Below, in pieces: positions 34,346 through 41,959 of a DNA stretch of 64,000 nucleotides. How positions within the stretch are numbered: the stretch's first letter is position 1; the number at the start of each line of letters is the position of its first letter. The DNA comes from Lachnoclostridium sp. UBA2905 (GTDB taxonomy: Bacteria > Bacillota > Clostridia > Lachnospirales > Lachnospiraceae). The translations under genes and the position numbers were made by a program. The notes under the pieces are model-generated. The model had not been told where the DNA came from, ran no database searches, and worked only from the letters and a program-made list of their open reading frames with translations. Location of the stretch: contig DEDL01000035.1 in NCBI GenBank assembly GCA_002349525.1, forward strand, positions 40,256-104,255. The letters run 5' to 3'.

Positions 34346-34983
34346 ATCCATTAACGAAAAATGATGCTTTATCATACAGAATTATCCTGGCATCAAAGTC
34401 TCCACGCAGAAAGGAATTATTGGCTAAAACAGGACTTCCTTTTGAAATCTGTCCATCTGTGGGAGAGGAGATTAAACGAGGCCAAAACTGTCAGCAGATA
34501 GTTATGAATCTTGCCCATGATAAGGCGAAGGAAGTGTATGACTTAACTGCAGATAATGGGCACAGCTTATGTAATACTCCGCTTCTTGTGATTGGCGCTG
34601 ACACCATTGTTGTATATAAAGATGAAATACTTGGAAAACCAAAGGATAAGGATGATGCCCGACGTATGATTTCTATGCTGTCAGGTAATTCCCATGATGT
34701 TTATACAGGGGTATGTCTTTATTATAGTGATGGGAAGACTAATGAAAACGTAAAGGTACATACCTTTTTTGAGGGTACTAAGGTGGAGTTTTATAGTCTT
34801 TCAGAAGAGGAGATAGAGGCATATATTAGCTGTCCGGACCCATATGATAAGGCAGGTTCCTACGGAATACAGGGCGATTTTGCCATCTACGTAAAAGGAA
34901 TAAGAGGAGATTACAACAATGTTGTGGGACTTCCCCTTGCAAGACTTTATCACGAAATGAAGGAACTGGGAATTATATTCTAA
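34342..34983 (+). CDS. maf: Maf-like nucleotide pyrophosphatase
   Basis: A 213-residue house-cleaning enzyme that hydrolyses non-canonical or modified nucleoside triphosphates, such as those of dTTP/UTP type. ILASKSPRRKELLAKTGLPFEI at the N-terminus, LVIGADTIVVYKDEILGKPKD and GKAGSYGIQG-like DKAGSYGIQGDFAIYVKGI are the family signatures, and the final NVVGLPLARLYHEM is typical. It overlaps znuB by four bases; the link with zinc import is probably only shared transcription. A terminator follows. Confidence 0.94.
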   Translation: MNPLTKNDALSYRIILASKSPRRKELLAKTGLPFEICPSVGEEIKRGQNCQQIVMNLAHDKAKEVYDLTADNGHSLCNTPLLVIGADTIVVYKDEILGKPKDKDDARRMISMLSGNSHDVYTGVCLYYSDGKTNENVKVHTFFEGTKVEFYSLSEEEIEAYISCPDPYDKAGSYGIQGDFAIYVKGIRGDYNNVVGLPLARLYHEMKELGIIF

Positions 34984-34995
34984 TATTAGTTTTGC

Positions 34996-35030
34996 AAGGT
35001 CACACTGCCAGTCTGCAGGGTGGCCTTTTT
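34996..35030 (+). terminator. Terminator of znuACB-maf
   Basis: AAGGTCACACTGC pairs with GCAGGGTGGCCTT (two weak positions) around a short loop, followed by TTTTT. Confidence 0.85.
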
Positions 35031-35034
35031 AAGT

Positions 35035-35065
35035 GCTCCGGCGCATTACTGCAATCCGCCGGAGC
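35035..35065. repeat. Perfect GC-rich inverted repeat
   Basis: GCTCCGGCG and CGCCGGAGC pair perfectly around a 13-base loop. No T run follows on either strand. It lies between convergent maf and cotJC. Confidence 0.6.
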
Positions 35066-35109
35066 CTTGAGCTTGGTTGAGATATGCTACAGCATTATAT
35101 TTTACAGCA

Positions 35110-35733
35110 TTATTTTGTGCAATTTCCCTTCCTTTTGCATTTATCAAAATCAGGATTGAAGGCATAGAAATTCTTAAAGTTAAGTTCATCCTGAATTATT
35201 CTAAGTCCCTCGCCAAAACGCTGAAAATGAACAACTTCACGTTCTCTGAGAAAACGGATTGGGTCACATACTTCCGGATCCTTTACAAGTCTAAGGATAT
35301 TATCGTAGGTGGTTCGTGCCTTTTGCTCAGCTGCCATATCCTCAACCAGGTCAGTTACAGGGTCCCCCTTTGACTGGAATTCACAGGCATTAAAAGGTAT
35401 ACCGCCAGCTGCCTGAGGCCAGATTCCAAGGGTATGATCAACGTAATATTTATCAAAACCGGATGCAGCTATCTGCTCTGGAGTGAGGTCTTTTGTTAGC
35501 TGGTGAACGATGGCTGCTACTATTTCGAGATGGGAAATCTCCTCGGTAGCTATGTCCGTCATCAGCCCTGCGACCTTTCTGTTTTTGCAGGAATAACGCT
35601 GGGAAAGATAACGCATGGATGCACCCATTTCACCATCCGGGCCCCCGTACTGACTAATAATAATCTGTGCTATTTTTGGGTCACACTTTGTAATCTTAAC
35701 AGGATACTGGAGTCTTCTTTCATAAGTCCACAT
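35110..35733 (-). CDS. cotJC: Spore coat protein CotJC (Mn-catalase-like)
   Basis: A 207-residue spore coat protein with the manganese catalase fold, possibly removing peroxide at the spore surface. It begins MWTYERRLQYPVKI; metal ligands are suggested by Glu in YGGPDGEMGASMRYLSQRY, the Glu-x2-His pair in IATEEISHLEIVA, and the later DMAAEQKARTTY with REREVVHFQRFGE. The start is the ATG after GGAAGGAGAG; in-frame codons upstream run into cotJB. The C-terminus ends in a short Lys/Cys tail. It is the last gene of cotJABC. Confidence 0.93.
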   Translation of the reverse strand: MWTYERRLQYPVKITKCDPKIAQIIISQYGGPDGEMGASMRYLSQRYSCKNRKVAGLMTDIATEEISHLEIVAAIVHQLTKDLTPEQIAASGFDKYYVDHTLGIWPQAAGGIPFNACEFQSKGDPVTDLVEDMAAEQKARTTYDNILRLVKDPEVCDPIRFLREREVVHFQRFGEGLRIIQDELNFKNFYAFNPDFDKCKRKGNCTK

Positions 35734-35737
35734 ATAA

Positions 35738-35986
35738 TCACTCTCCTTCCCATGGCCATGGTGAAGAAACCCAGGTCCAGTCTGGTGTATTGACATTGTA
35801 GCGTGTCAATGGTCCATAGATATTTTCATATTCCTTTATGGCCTCATTTCGTATTTTTTTGTATTTGTTATAGTAGGCCATGGCTGATTTGTCATGAGGG
35901 TGGGTATCTAAAAATAAAGAAACATCATCAAGTACGAAGCTTACTTCATTTATAAAATGAAGCATATTTTCTTTACCCTTATTCAT
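35738..35986 (-). CDS. cotJB: Spore coat protein CotJB
   Basis: An 82-residue coat protein with the family pattern MLHFINEVSFVLDDVSLFLDTHP, YYNKYKKIRNEAIKEYENIYGPLT and the tryptophan-rich end DWTWVSSPWPWEGE. The start has AGAGAGGTG just upstream and lies within the cotJA end (8-base overlap). Its role beyond coat assembly with CotJA and CotJC is not known. Confidence 0.93.
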   Translation of the reverse strand: MNKGKENMLHFINEVSFVLDDVSLFLDTHPHDKSAMAYYNKYKKIRNEAIKEYENIYGPLTRYNVNTPDWTWVSSPWPWEGE

Positions 35987-36308
35987 AGGCACCTCTCTTT
36001 CCAATGCAGGCAGCCTTGTCGCCATAAAATGGGAGAACCAGCTCTGCAAATATTGTTCCATGATTAAGTCCGTGTTCAGCATCTAAGACCTGGTCAAATC
36101 TTTGCCAGGGCACATAAGCCATGGCTAGTGAGAAGCCGTTAAGACGGTCATAAGACTGGGTTTCATAAGGCTCTTGCTTACAATCCATGTTCAGCCTGCC
36201 AGCATACATGTTGCTCATATTCATGTTATTCATATTTGTGTTGTTTACATTCATGTTGCCCATGTTGTTCATGTTCATGTTTCTCATGTTCATGTCATTT
36301 AAGTCCAT
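35979..36308 (-). CDS. cotJA: Spore coat protein CotJA with Met/Asn-rich N-terminus
   Basis: The C-terminal half (about residues 55-100) is a normal CotJA: RLNGFSLAMAYVPWQRFDQV and LNHGTIFAELVLPFYG. The first 37 residues are almost only Met and Asn, as in MNMRNMNMNNMGNMNVNN, with 12 methionines. CotJA proteins are usually 70-80 residues, so this 109-residue form carries an added low-complexity arm. Methionine-rich stretches can bind soft metals or absorb oxidants, which would suit a coat that holds a catalase-like protein, but this is inference. The ribosome binding site is TAACCCGGAGG-like (GGAGG) before the ATG. It is the first gene of cotJABC. Confidence 0.9.
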   Translation of the reverse strand: MDLNDMNMRNMNMNNMGNMNVNNTNMNNMNMSNMYAGRLNMDCKQEPYETQSYDRLNGFSLAMAYVPWQRFDQVLDAEHGLNHGTIFAELVLPFYGDKAACIGKRGAYE

Positions 36309-36489
36309 CTAATTTACCTCCGGGTTAATTTAATATTATGATATGAGAAAGGACACAATTTGACACAGATGTTCCTTAATCGATGGAAAATTTTTAAAAT
36401 TATAATTTAGGGATTGACATTTTGAAATCATGAAAATATAATGTTAGTAACATTTTGATATAAACCTATGAAAAAGAAGAGTACCATGT

Positions 36490-36775
36490 TGTATATTCTA
36501 TAGAGAGCTCCTGATGGTGGAATTGGAGTGATGAGCATTATGGGAATGGACTTTTGAGGGTGACTTGAACGGCATAGCATAGAGAATATAAACAGATGAT
36601 TATCTGATATGTGTATATTTTGGATGCCCAGTAGACGTCAACGGGAGAACCTATCCGTTATCAACAGGTGATGTGTGATGGCACATGATTTGAGTGGACT
36701 TTTTAAGTCAATTTGGGTGGTACCGCAGGAATTATACTCTTGTCCCATGTTTTACATGGGATGAGAGTTTTTTTA
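36490..36775 (+). promoter_or_regulatory. T-box leader with tryptophan specifier
   Basis: The leader senses uncharged tRNA-Trp. Stem I is closed by TATATTCTAT (36491) with ATAGAGAATATA (36579). The specifier loop reads GGGAATGGACTTTTGAG, placing TGG (36547-36549, Trp) at the codon position after GAA. The antiterminator bears GGTGGTACCGC at 36716-36726, which pairs with the tRNA acceptor end. A terminator follows at 36736. Downstream genes encode a TrpXYZ-type importer, which supports the Trp reading. Confidence 0.92.
36736..36774 (+). terminator. T-box transcription terminator
   Basis: ACTCTTGTCCCATG pairs with CATGGGATGAGAGT around TTTTA, followed by seven T. It forms when tRNA-Trp is charged. 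Confidence 0.9.
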
Positions 36776-36784
36776 TTTCAGTCG

Positions 36785-36862
36785 ATAAGACTCCCACTTC
36801 TACAGGTGGTGAGTAATAACAAATATTACGCACCAAGTCCCACGTGCGTTCGACTTGACTTG
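36785..36862 (+). repeat. Dispersed repeat, copy D, with a different second half
   Basis: The first half, CTCCCACTTCTACAGGTGG then TGAGTAATAACAAAT, matches copies A to C. The second half differs: ACGCAC (36828) with GTGCGT (36844) forms the hairpin, followed by TCGACTTGA. That second half recurs before the permease gene at 38039. It is in the leader mRNA between the T-box terminator and trpX. Confidence 0.75.
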
Positions 36863-36945
36863 CAAAACTCAGTATGTTATCAAAAATGACGCTCATTCTC
36901 CATCAGAAAACAAAAATATTTAGTTTAATTCAGGAGGAATTTATT

Positions 36946-38001
36946 ATGACAAAGAAGAGTTTATTGAAGAAAATGGTAGCAGGAGTTTTAATGTGTGGTA
37001 TGGCAGCAGGTCTTACTGCATGTGGAGCAGGTACAGGAGAAAGTGCAAGTGCAGACAAAACATTTAAAATCGGAATCTGTAATTATGTTGATGATGCTTC
37101 ACTTAATCAGATTGTTGATAACATAAAGGGACAGCTTGAAACACTTGGCAATGAAAAGAATGTTAAATTTGATATTGATTATGAAAACTGTAATGCAGAT
37201 CCAACAGTTCTTACACAGATAATTGATAACTTTATAGCAGATGATGTTAAGTTAATGGTTGGTGTTGCAACACCTGTTGCAGTTGCAATGCAGACAGCAA
37301 CAGAAGACAATAAGATTCCGGTTGTATTTTCAGCCGTTTCAGATCCTGAAGGATCTGAGCTTGTTGCATCAAATGATGCGCCAGGGGCTAACATAACAGG
37401 TACATCAGACTACCTTGATACTAATGCAATTATGGATCTTATATTTACAGCAAATCCTGATGCTAAGAAAATTGGTCTTTTATATGACCAGGGACAGGAT
37501 TCATCAACAACCCCAATTGCCAATGCAAAGGAATATCTTGATGCAAAGGAAATTGAGTATGTAGAAAAAACAGGAACAACAACTGATGAAGTAATGCTTG
37601 CAGCAGATGCACTTGTTGCAGCCGGAGTAGATGCAGTATTTACACCAACGGACAATACAATTATGACAGCTGAACTTTCAATATATGAAAAATTTGCTGA
37701 TGCATCAATTCCACATTATACTGGAGCAGATTCATTTGCCCTTAATGGAGCATTTTTAGGATACGGTGTTGATTATGCTAATCTTGGTGTTGAAACAGCT
37801 AATATGATATCAAAGATACTTGTGGATGGCGAGGATCCTGCAACACTTCCGGTTATGACATTTGATAACGGAACAGCAACAATCAATACAGAAACATGTG
37901 GAAAGCTTGGACTTGACTTTGCTGATATTTCAAAGAAATTCCAGCCAATGTGTACAAAGGTAAATGAGATTAAAACAGCTGAAAGCTTTGATGAGCAGTA
38001 A
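36946..38001 (+). CDS. trpX: Tryptophan ABC transporter substrate-binding lipoprotein
   Basis: A 351-residue lipoprotein of the ABC_sub_bind (PF04392) family, the type named TrpX in Firmicutes where T-boxes for Trp precede it. Signal peptide residues 1-24 end in the lipobox LTACG. The mature chain has two Rossmann-like lobes, with FKIGICNYVDDASLNQIV, FSAVSDPEGSELVAS, NITGTSDYLDTNAIMDLI and FTPTDNTIMTA. The ATG has AGGAGG nine bases upstream; an ORF start 24 codons earlier lies in repeat DNA. Tryptophan specificity is inferred from the T-box, not from ligand residues. Confidence 0.9.
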   Translation: MTKKSLLKKMVAGVLMCGMAAGLTACGAGTGESASADKTFKIGICNYVDDASLNQIVDNIKGQLETLGNEKNVKFDIDYENCNADPTVLTQIIDNFIADDVKLMVGVATPVAVAMQTATEDNKIPVVFSAVSDPEGSELVASNDAPGANITGTSDYLDTNAIMDLIFTANPDAKKIGLLYDQGQDSSTTPIANAKEYLDAKEIEYVEKTGTTTDEVMLAADALVAAGVDAVFTPTDNTIMTAELSIYEKFADASIPHYTGADSFALNGAFLGYGVDYANLGVETANMISKILVDGEDPATLPVMTFDNGTATINTETCGKLGLDFADISKKFQPMCTKVNEIKTAESFDEQ

Positions 38002-38036
38002 TTCTGAGAATAATAAGTCAGCCTTCGCTGACCAAA

Positions 38037-38072
38037 ATCACGCACCAAATCCCGCGTGAGTTCGACTTGAAT
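38037..38072 (+). repeat. Second half of the copy D repeat, before trpY
   Basis: TCACGCACCAAATCCCGCGT and then GAGTTCGACTTGAAT closely match the sequence at 36826-36858. CACGC pairs with GCGTG. A shorter trace, GTGTTCGACTTGAAT, lies at 39913 after the operon. Confidence 0.65.
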
Positions 38073-38098
38073 TAGTACTATAACAGGAGGTATGAATT

Positions 38099-39034
38099 AT
38101 GTCCTTACCTATTATATTAAACCTTGGACAGACAGCACTTGAACTTGGACTTATATGTTCACTTACAGTTCTTGCATTGTTTCTTAGTTATTCAATGTTA
38201 AATGTGTGCGATTTATCAACGGACGGGTGTTTCACTCTTGGAGCATCTGTAGGGGCTGTTGTTGCAATAGCAGGTCATCCCTTGTTGTCAATACCGGCAG
38301 CAATGGCAGCAGGAGTTGTGTCTGGATTTGTTACAGCATTTCTGCAGACCAGGATGGGTGTTGACAGTCTGTTGGCAGGAATAATTGTTAATACAGGTCT
38401 TTATTCAGTAAATATTGCAATTATGGGTGGGTCTTCACTCCTTAATATGAATAAAACGGATACAATATTCACCATGGCTGAGGATATGCTTACAGGTACG
38501 GTTTTTGCAGGGCAGAATGTTCTTTTGGTAGTGCTTGTTGTTGTGGCTGTGGCAGTTGCCATAATCACCTTATTTTTAAAGACAAGACTTGGACTTGCCA
38601 TAAGGGCAACAGGCAATAATCCGGATATGGTTCGTTCATCCTCAATTAATCCTGTGTTTACAACAATTGTAGGACTTTGTGTGGCTAATGCATTTACCGG
38701 ACTTGCAGGATGCCTTCTTGCACAGTCACAGAAGTCAGTTAATATTGATATTGGTACCGGAATGGTAACAATGGCGTTGGCTTCACTTCTTATTGGCGGA
38801 ACATTTATGGGTAATGGTGGAATACTTAAACGTGCAATAGGCGTTGTGCTTGGTTCCATCATTTTCAGAATCGTCTACACAGTTGCCTTAAGGTTAAATA
38901 TGCCGGCATTTATGCTTAAGCTTGTATCCTCAGCAATTGTTATTATCGCAATATCAGGGCCTTACCTTAAAAAGCAGTGGCCGGTATATAAGAGAAGATA
39001 TTTTGCCAAAAAAGGAGGTTCCGGGAATGCTTAA
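38099..39034 (+). CDS. trpY: Tryptophan ABC transporter permease
   Basis: A 311-residue BPD_transp_2 family permease (branched-chain amino acid type) with about nine helices. It opens with LGLICSLTVLALFLSYSMLNVCDLSTDGCFTLGA and contains RMGVDSLLAGIIVNTGLYSVNIAIMG, split here for length as MGVDSLLAGIIVNTGLYSVN. LKTRLGLAIRATGNNPDMVR is the conserved cytosolic coupling segment. AGGAGG precedes the start. It overlaps the ATPase gene by eight bases. Confidence 0.9.
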   Translation: MSLPIILNLGQTALELGLICSLTVLALFLSYSMLNVCDLSTDGCFTLGASVGAVVAIAGHPLLSIPAAMAAGVVSGFVTAFLQTRMGVDSLLAGIIVNTGLYSVNIAIMGGSSLLNMNKTDTIFTMAEDMLTGTVFAGQNVLLVVLVVVAVAVAIITLFLKTRLGLAIRATGNNPDMVRSSSINPVFTTIVGLCVANAFTGLAGCLLAQSQKSVNIDIGTGMVTMALASLLIGGTFMGNGGILKRAIGVVLGSIIFRIVYTVALRLNMPAFMLKLVSSAIVIIAISGPYLKKQWPVYKRRYFAKKGGSGNA

Positions 39035-39812
39035 AATAAATGGAATATCCAAAACATTCAATCCTGGCACGGTAAATGAGAAGGTGGCATTAAATAATCT
39101 GTCACTTCATCTTAAAGCCGGTGATTTTGTTACAATAATAGGTTCAAATGGTGCAGGCAAGTCTACATTATTTAATGCAATTTGTGGAGATTTTATAACA
39201 GACCAGGGTAGTATTTTGTTAGATGGGCAAGACATTACCTTTACTCCAAATCATGTCAGGGCCAAACGAATAGGAAGACTTTTTCAGGACCCTATGCGAG
39301 GCAGTGCTCCGGGTATGAGCATTGAGGAAAATCTTGTACTTGCAGCAGGACATGGAGGATGGTTTTCAAGAATAAGCAGTGCCGATAAGAAGAGATTCAG
39401 GGAAAAGCTTTCTCTTCTTGGAATGGGTCTTGAGGACAGAATGAAGCAGCCGGTAGGACTTTTGTCTGGTGGACAAAGACAGGCGCTTACTCTTCTTATG
39501 GCTACAATAGAGCCACCTAAGCTTTTGCTTTTGGATGAGCATACCGCGGCTCTTGATCCGGGAACGGCCAGGAAGGTTTTACAGATAACAGATGATGTAA
39601 TAAAAAGTAATAATATTACAACACTTATGGTTACACATAATATGCAGAATGCACTTGAAATGGGTAATCGTACTATAATGATGGATTCAGGAAGAATAGT
39701 TCTTGACCTTAATGAAGATGAAAAGAAGGGCCTTACTGTAAAGGATCTTATAGAGAAATTTAAGGAAGGCGCCGGAAAAGAAATGGATAATGACAGAATT
39801 CTTTTGTCATAA
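39027..39812 (+). CDS. trpZ: Tryptophan ABC transporter ATPase
   Basis: A 261-residue ABC ATPase. Motifs: Walker A GSNGAGKSTLFNAI, Q-loop in GRLFQDPMRG, signature LSGGQRQALTLLMA, Walker B LLLLDEHTAALDP and switch His in LMVTHNMQNALE. The ATG used follows AAAGGAGGTTCC; longer readings start inside the permease gene. A very strong terminator ends the operon, so trpXYZ is a closed unit controlled by the T-box. Confidence 0.92.
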   Translation: MLKINGISKTFNPGTVNEKVALNNLSLHLKAGDFVTIIGSNGAGKSTLFNAICGDFITDQGSILLDGQDITFTPNHVRAKRIGRLFQDPMRGSAPGMSIEENLVLAAGHGGWFSRISSADKKRFREKLSLLGMGLEDRMKQPVGLLSGGQRQALTLLMATIEPPKLLLLDEHTAALDPGTARKVLQITDDVIKSNNITTLMVTHNMQNALEMGNRTIMMDSGRIVLDLNEDEKKGLTVKDLIEKFKEGAGKEMDNDRILLS

Positions 39813-39841
39813 AAATGATTACCAATATAAGTGAAATCTAC

Positions 39842-39901
39842 CCCCATGCGGGGAAAGAGTGAATAGTGATGTATACTCTTTCCCTGCATGGGGATTTTTT
39901 T
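39842..39901 (+). terminator. Terminator of trpXYZ
   Basis: CCCCATGCGGGGAAAGAGT pairs with ACTCTTTCCCTGCATGGGG along nearly 19 positions with one mismatch, followed by a run of T. Confidence 0.95.
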
Positions 39902-40197
39902 CAGGTCTCATTTGTGTTCGACTTGAATTTTAATTGCTTAAGATTATAAACAAAAGCTATAACAAATCATATAATATATGGAATTTACATTTTCAAATAT
40001 AAGTAGTAGAATCATTTGCAGATAAAAACCTAGCAACAGACTAGGAAAATATAAAAATGATTTGCTAATGATATTAGAAAATGGAAGGGGCTGATGAATA
40101 GCCAGAAAGAAATATAAACTTTGATGAAATAGTTGAAAGAAAAGGAACTGACTGCCTGAAATATGATTTTGCAGTAGAAAGAGGACTTCCAGCAGAT

Positions 40198-41361
40198 GTG
40201 CTTCCTTTATGGGTAGCCGACATGGATTTCAAAACTTCATCATATGTTGAAGATGCAATTGTTGAAAGAGCACTTCATGGAATATTTGGCTATAGTGATT
40301 CAAAGAAAGAATACTTTGACGCGGTGGCAGGCTGGATGAAAAGACATCATTCATTTGATGTAAAACCACAGTGGCTTGTGAAAACACCAGGAGTTGTATT
40401 TGCCCTTGCCATGGCTGTAAAGGCTTTCACTGATGAAGGAGATGCAGTACTTTTACAGCAGCCGGTTTATTATCCATTTTCAGAGGTTATAACAGATAAC
40501 AAAAGAGTTGTTGTAAGTAATGATCTTTATCTCGGAAGGGATAACAGATACCATATAGATTTTGAGGATTTTGAAAGGAAAATTGTTGATAACAAAATTA
40601 AGCTTTTCTTCCTTTGTAACCCGCATAATCCTACAGGAAGGGTATTTAGTAAGGAAGAGCTGACAAGGCTTGGTGACATATGTCTTAAGTATGGGGTAAT
40701 TGTTGTAAGCGATGAGATACATGGTGATTTTGTTTTCAGGGGAAAGCACAATGTCTTTGCCACGGTTAAAAAGGAATTTGAAGACATTTGCGTAATATGT
40801 ACTTCACCTAGTAAAACATTTAATCTTGCAAGTATGCTTGTTTCAAACATTTTTATACCAAATGAGCAGCTAAGAAAAAGATTCTGCCATGAAATCGATG
40901 CTGCAGGAATCAGCCAGTTAAGTGCCATTGGACTTGTTGCAGCAAAGGCAGCATATGAAAAAGGCGAGGAATGGTATGAAAAGATGCATGAATATGTCAG
41001 CGAAAACATATCATTTGCCAAAAATTATATAAAACAAAATCTTCCGGGAGTAAATGTTATAGACAGTGAAGGAACTTATCTTTTGTGGCTTGATTTTAGG
41101 AACACCGGAATTGATGCAACAGAGCTTGACCGAAGAATCATATATGACGGAAAACTCTGGCTTGATAGTGGAAAGGTTTTCGGAAAAGAAGGAGCAGGCT
41201 TTGAACGAATAAATGTGGCAGCACCGCGAAAGGTCATCAAAGAATGTCTGGACAGAATAAAAACTGCTGTTTTAAAGGCTGATGGCAATTATATTGAGTT
41301 CAAATACGCCTTAGCATACCTCTTGCAGGATACGAAAACAGGTCACAAAAATAGAATATGA
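40198..41361 (+). CDS. PatB/MalY-type cystathionine beta-lyase, 5' end damaged
   Basis: A PLP-dependent fold-type I enzyme that would split cystathionine or cysteine. LPLWVADMDF, FFLCNPHNPTGRVF, VVSDEIHGDF and the PLP lysine in CTSPSKTFNLA are intact over 387 codons. The frame has no ATG at the family N-terminus. Matching residues (NFDEIVERKGTDCLKYDFAV) run in frame from 40117 upstream to a stop at 40099. An ATG at 40094 with GGAAGG upstream gives MNSQKEI and then a stop, but a two-base change in AATATAAAC would join it to the lyase frame. So either a frameshift lies near 40112 or translation starts at the GTG at 40198 or at a rare ATA codon. The C-terminus has about 20 extra residues. I call it recently damaged. 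Confidence 0.7.
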   Translation: MLPLWVADMDFKTSSYVEDAIVERALHGIFGYSDSKKEYFDAVAGWMKRHHSFDVKPQWLVKTPGVVFALAMAVKAFTDEGDAVLLQQPVYYPFSEVITDNKRVVVSNDLYLGRDNRYHIDFEDFERKIVDNKIKLFFLCNPHNPTGRVFSKEELTRLGDICLKYGVIVVSDEIHGDFVFRGKHNVFATVKKEFEDICVICTSPSKTFNLASMLVSNIFIPNEQLRKRFCHEIDAAGISQLSAIGLVAAKAAYEKGEEWYEKMHEYVSENISFAKNYIKQNLPGVNVIDSEGTYLLWLDFRNTGIDATELDRRIIYDGKLWLDSGKVFGKEGAGFERINVAAPRKVIKECLDRIKTAVLKADGNYIEFKYALAYLLQDTKTGHKNRI

Positions 41362-41394
41362 AAAGTTAGAGAAAGCCAGAATATGAAAGAGTGA

Positions 41395-41712
41395 TTATTG
41401 AATTTGGAACTGCAGGAGCCGGATACCTATTCACAAAGGCATATGAGTTTACAGGCAATGAAAAGTATATTGAGGCGGCAAAGGAGACTGTCAAATATCT
41501 TCTTGACATTGCTGTAAAACAGAAGAAAGGATATTTCATATGACCGCACAAACCCTGGGCTGATAACGGCTCCAATAGGTTATTTTGATGGTGCAGCAGG
41601 TATAATAACGGCGCTTTTGCAGCTGTATATATTTGAAAATCCTGAAAACAATGAAGAGCCTCATATATATGCAATGATTGATGACCCTTATAATGATGTA
41701 AAAAATATGTAA
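41395..41712 (+). pseudogene. LanC-like protein relic
   Basis: A decayed fragment with at least one in-frame TGA and a frameshift. The first part reads FGTAGAGYLFTKAYEFTGNE then KYIEAAKETVKYLLDIA and GYFI, then TGA where a Trp is expected, then PHKPWADNGSN. After a frameshift near 41578 it continues YFDGAAGIITALLQLYIF to a TAA stop. G-x-A-G-x-G and GAAGI repeats are typical of LanC-like alpha-toroid proteins. About 105 codons remain of a family normally near 350-400. It follows the damaged lyase gene, so this locus is eroding. Confidence 0.65.
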
Positions 41713-41747
41713 AGTACAATGAATTGCCATATTATTTTCTTTAAATT

Positions 41748-41781
41748 AATCCGGCGGGAATGCATCCTGCCGGATTTTTTT
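41748..41781 (+). terminator. Rho-independent terminator before ldh
   Basis: AATCCGGCGGGA pairs with TCCTGCCGGATT around TGCA, followed by TTTTT. It insulates ldh from the decayed region. Confidence 0.9.
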
Positions 41782-41830
41782 GTGGGATTATTCTGCCTGA
41801 AATTAGTAACAAATAAAGACAAAAAAACTC

Positions 41831-41859
41831 TTGTTAAAAAGTTATCAATGTGTTATAGT
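41831..41859 (+). promoter_or_regulatory. Promoter of ldh
   Basis: TTGTTA and TATAGT are 17 bases apart, and TGT directly before the -10 makes it an extended -10. It could also serve the Flx-Hdr genes behind ldh, as no terminator was seen between them. Confidence 0.75.
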
Positions 41860-41959
41860 TTAGATTATGATAGAAAACTAATAATATGCCATCAGTGCGT
41901 CATTTTGTTTTCTGTTTTTGAATGATTCTATAAAACAGTGTTTGAAGAAAGGAGTTTTT

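Noticed and set aside
35035..35065. Perfect GC-rich hairpin as a terminator for cotJABC
   Set aside because: No T run follows on the minus strand, and the maf terminator on the plus strand is a separate, better structure.
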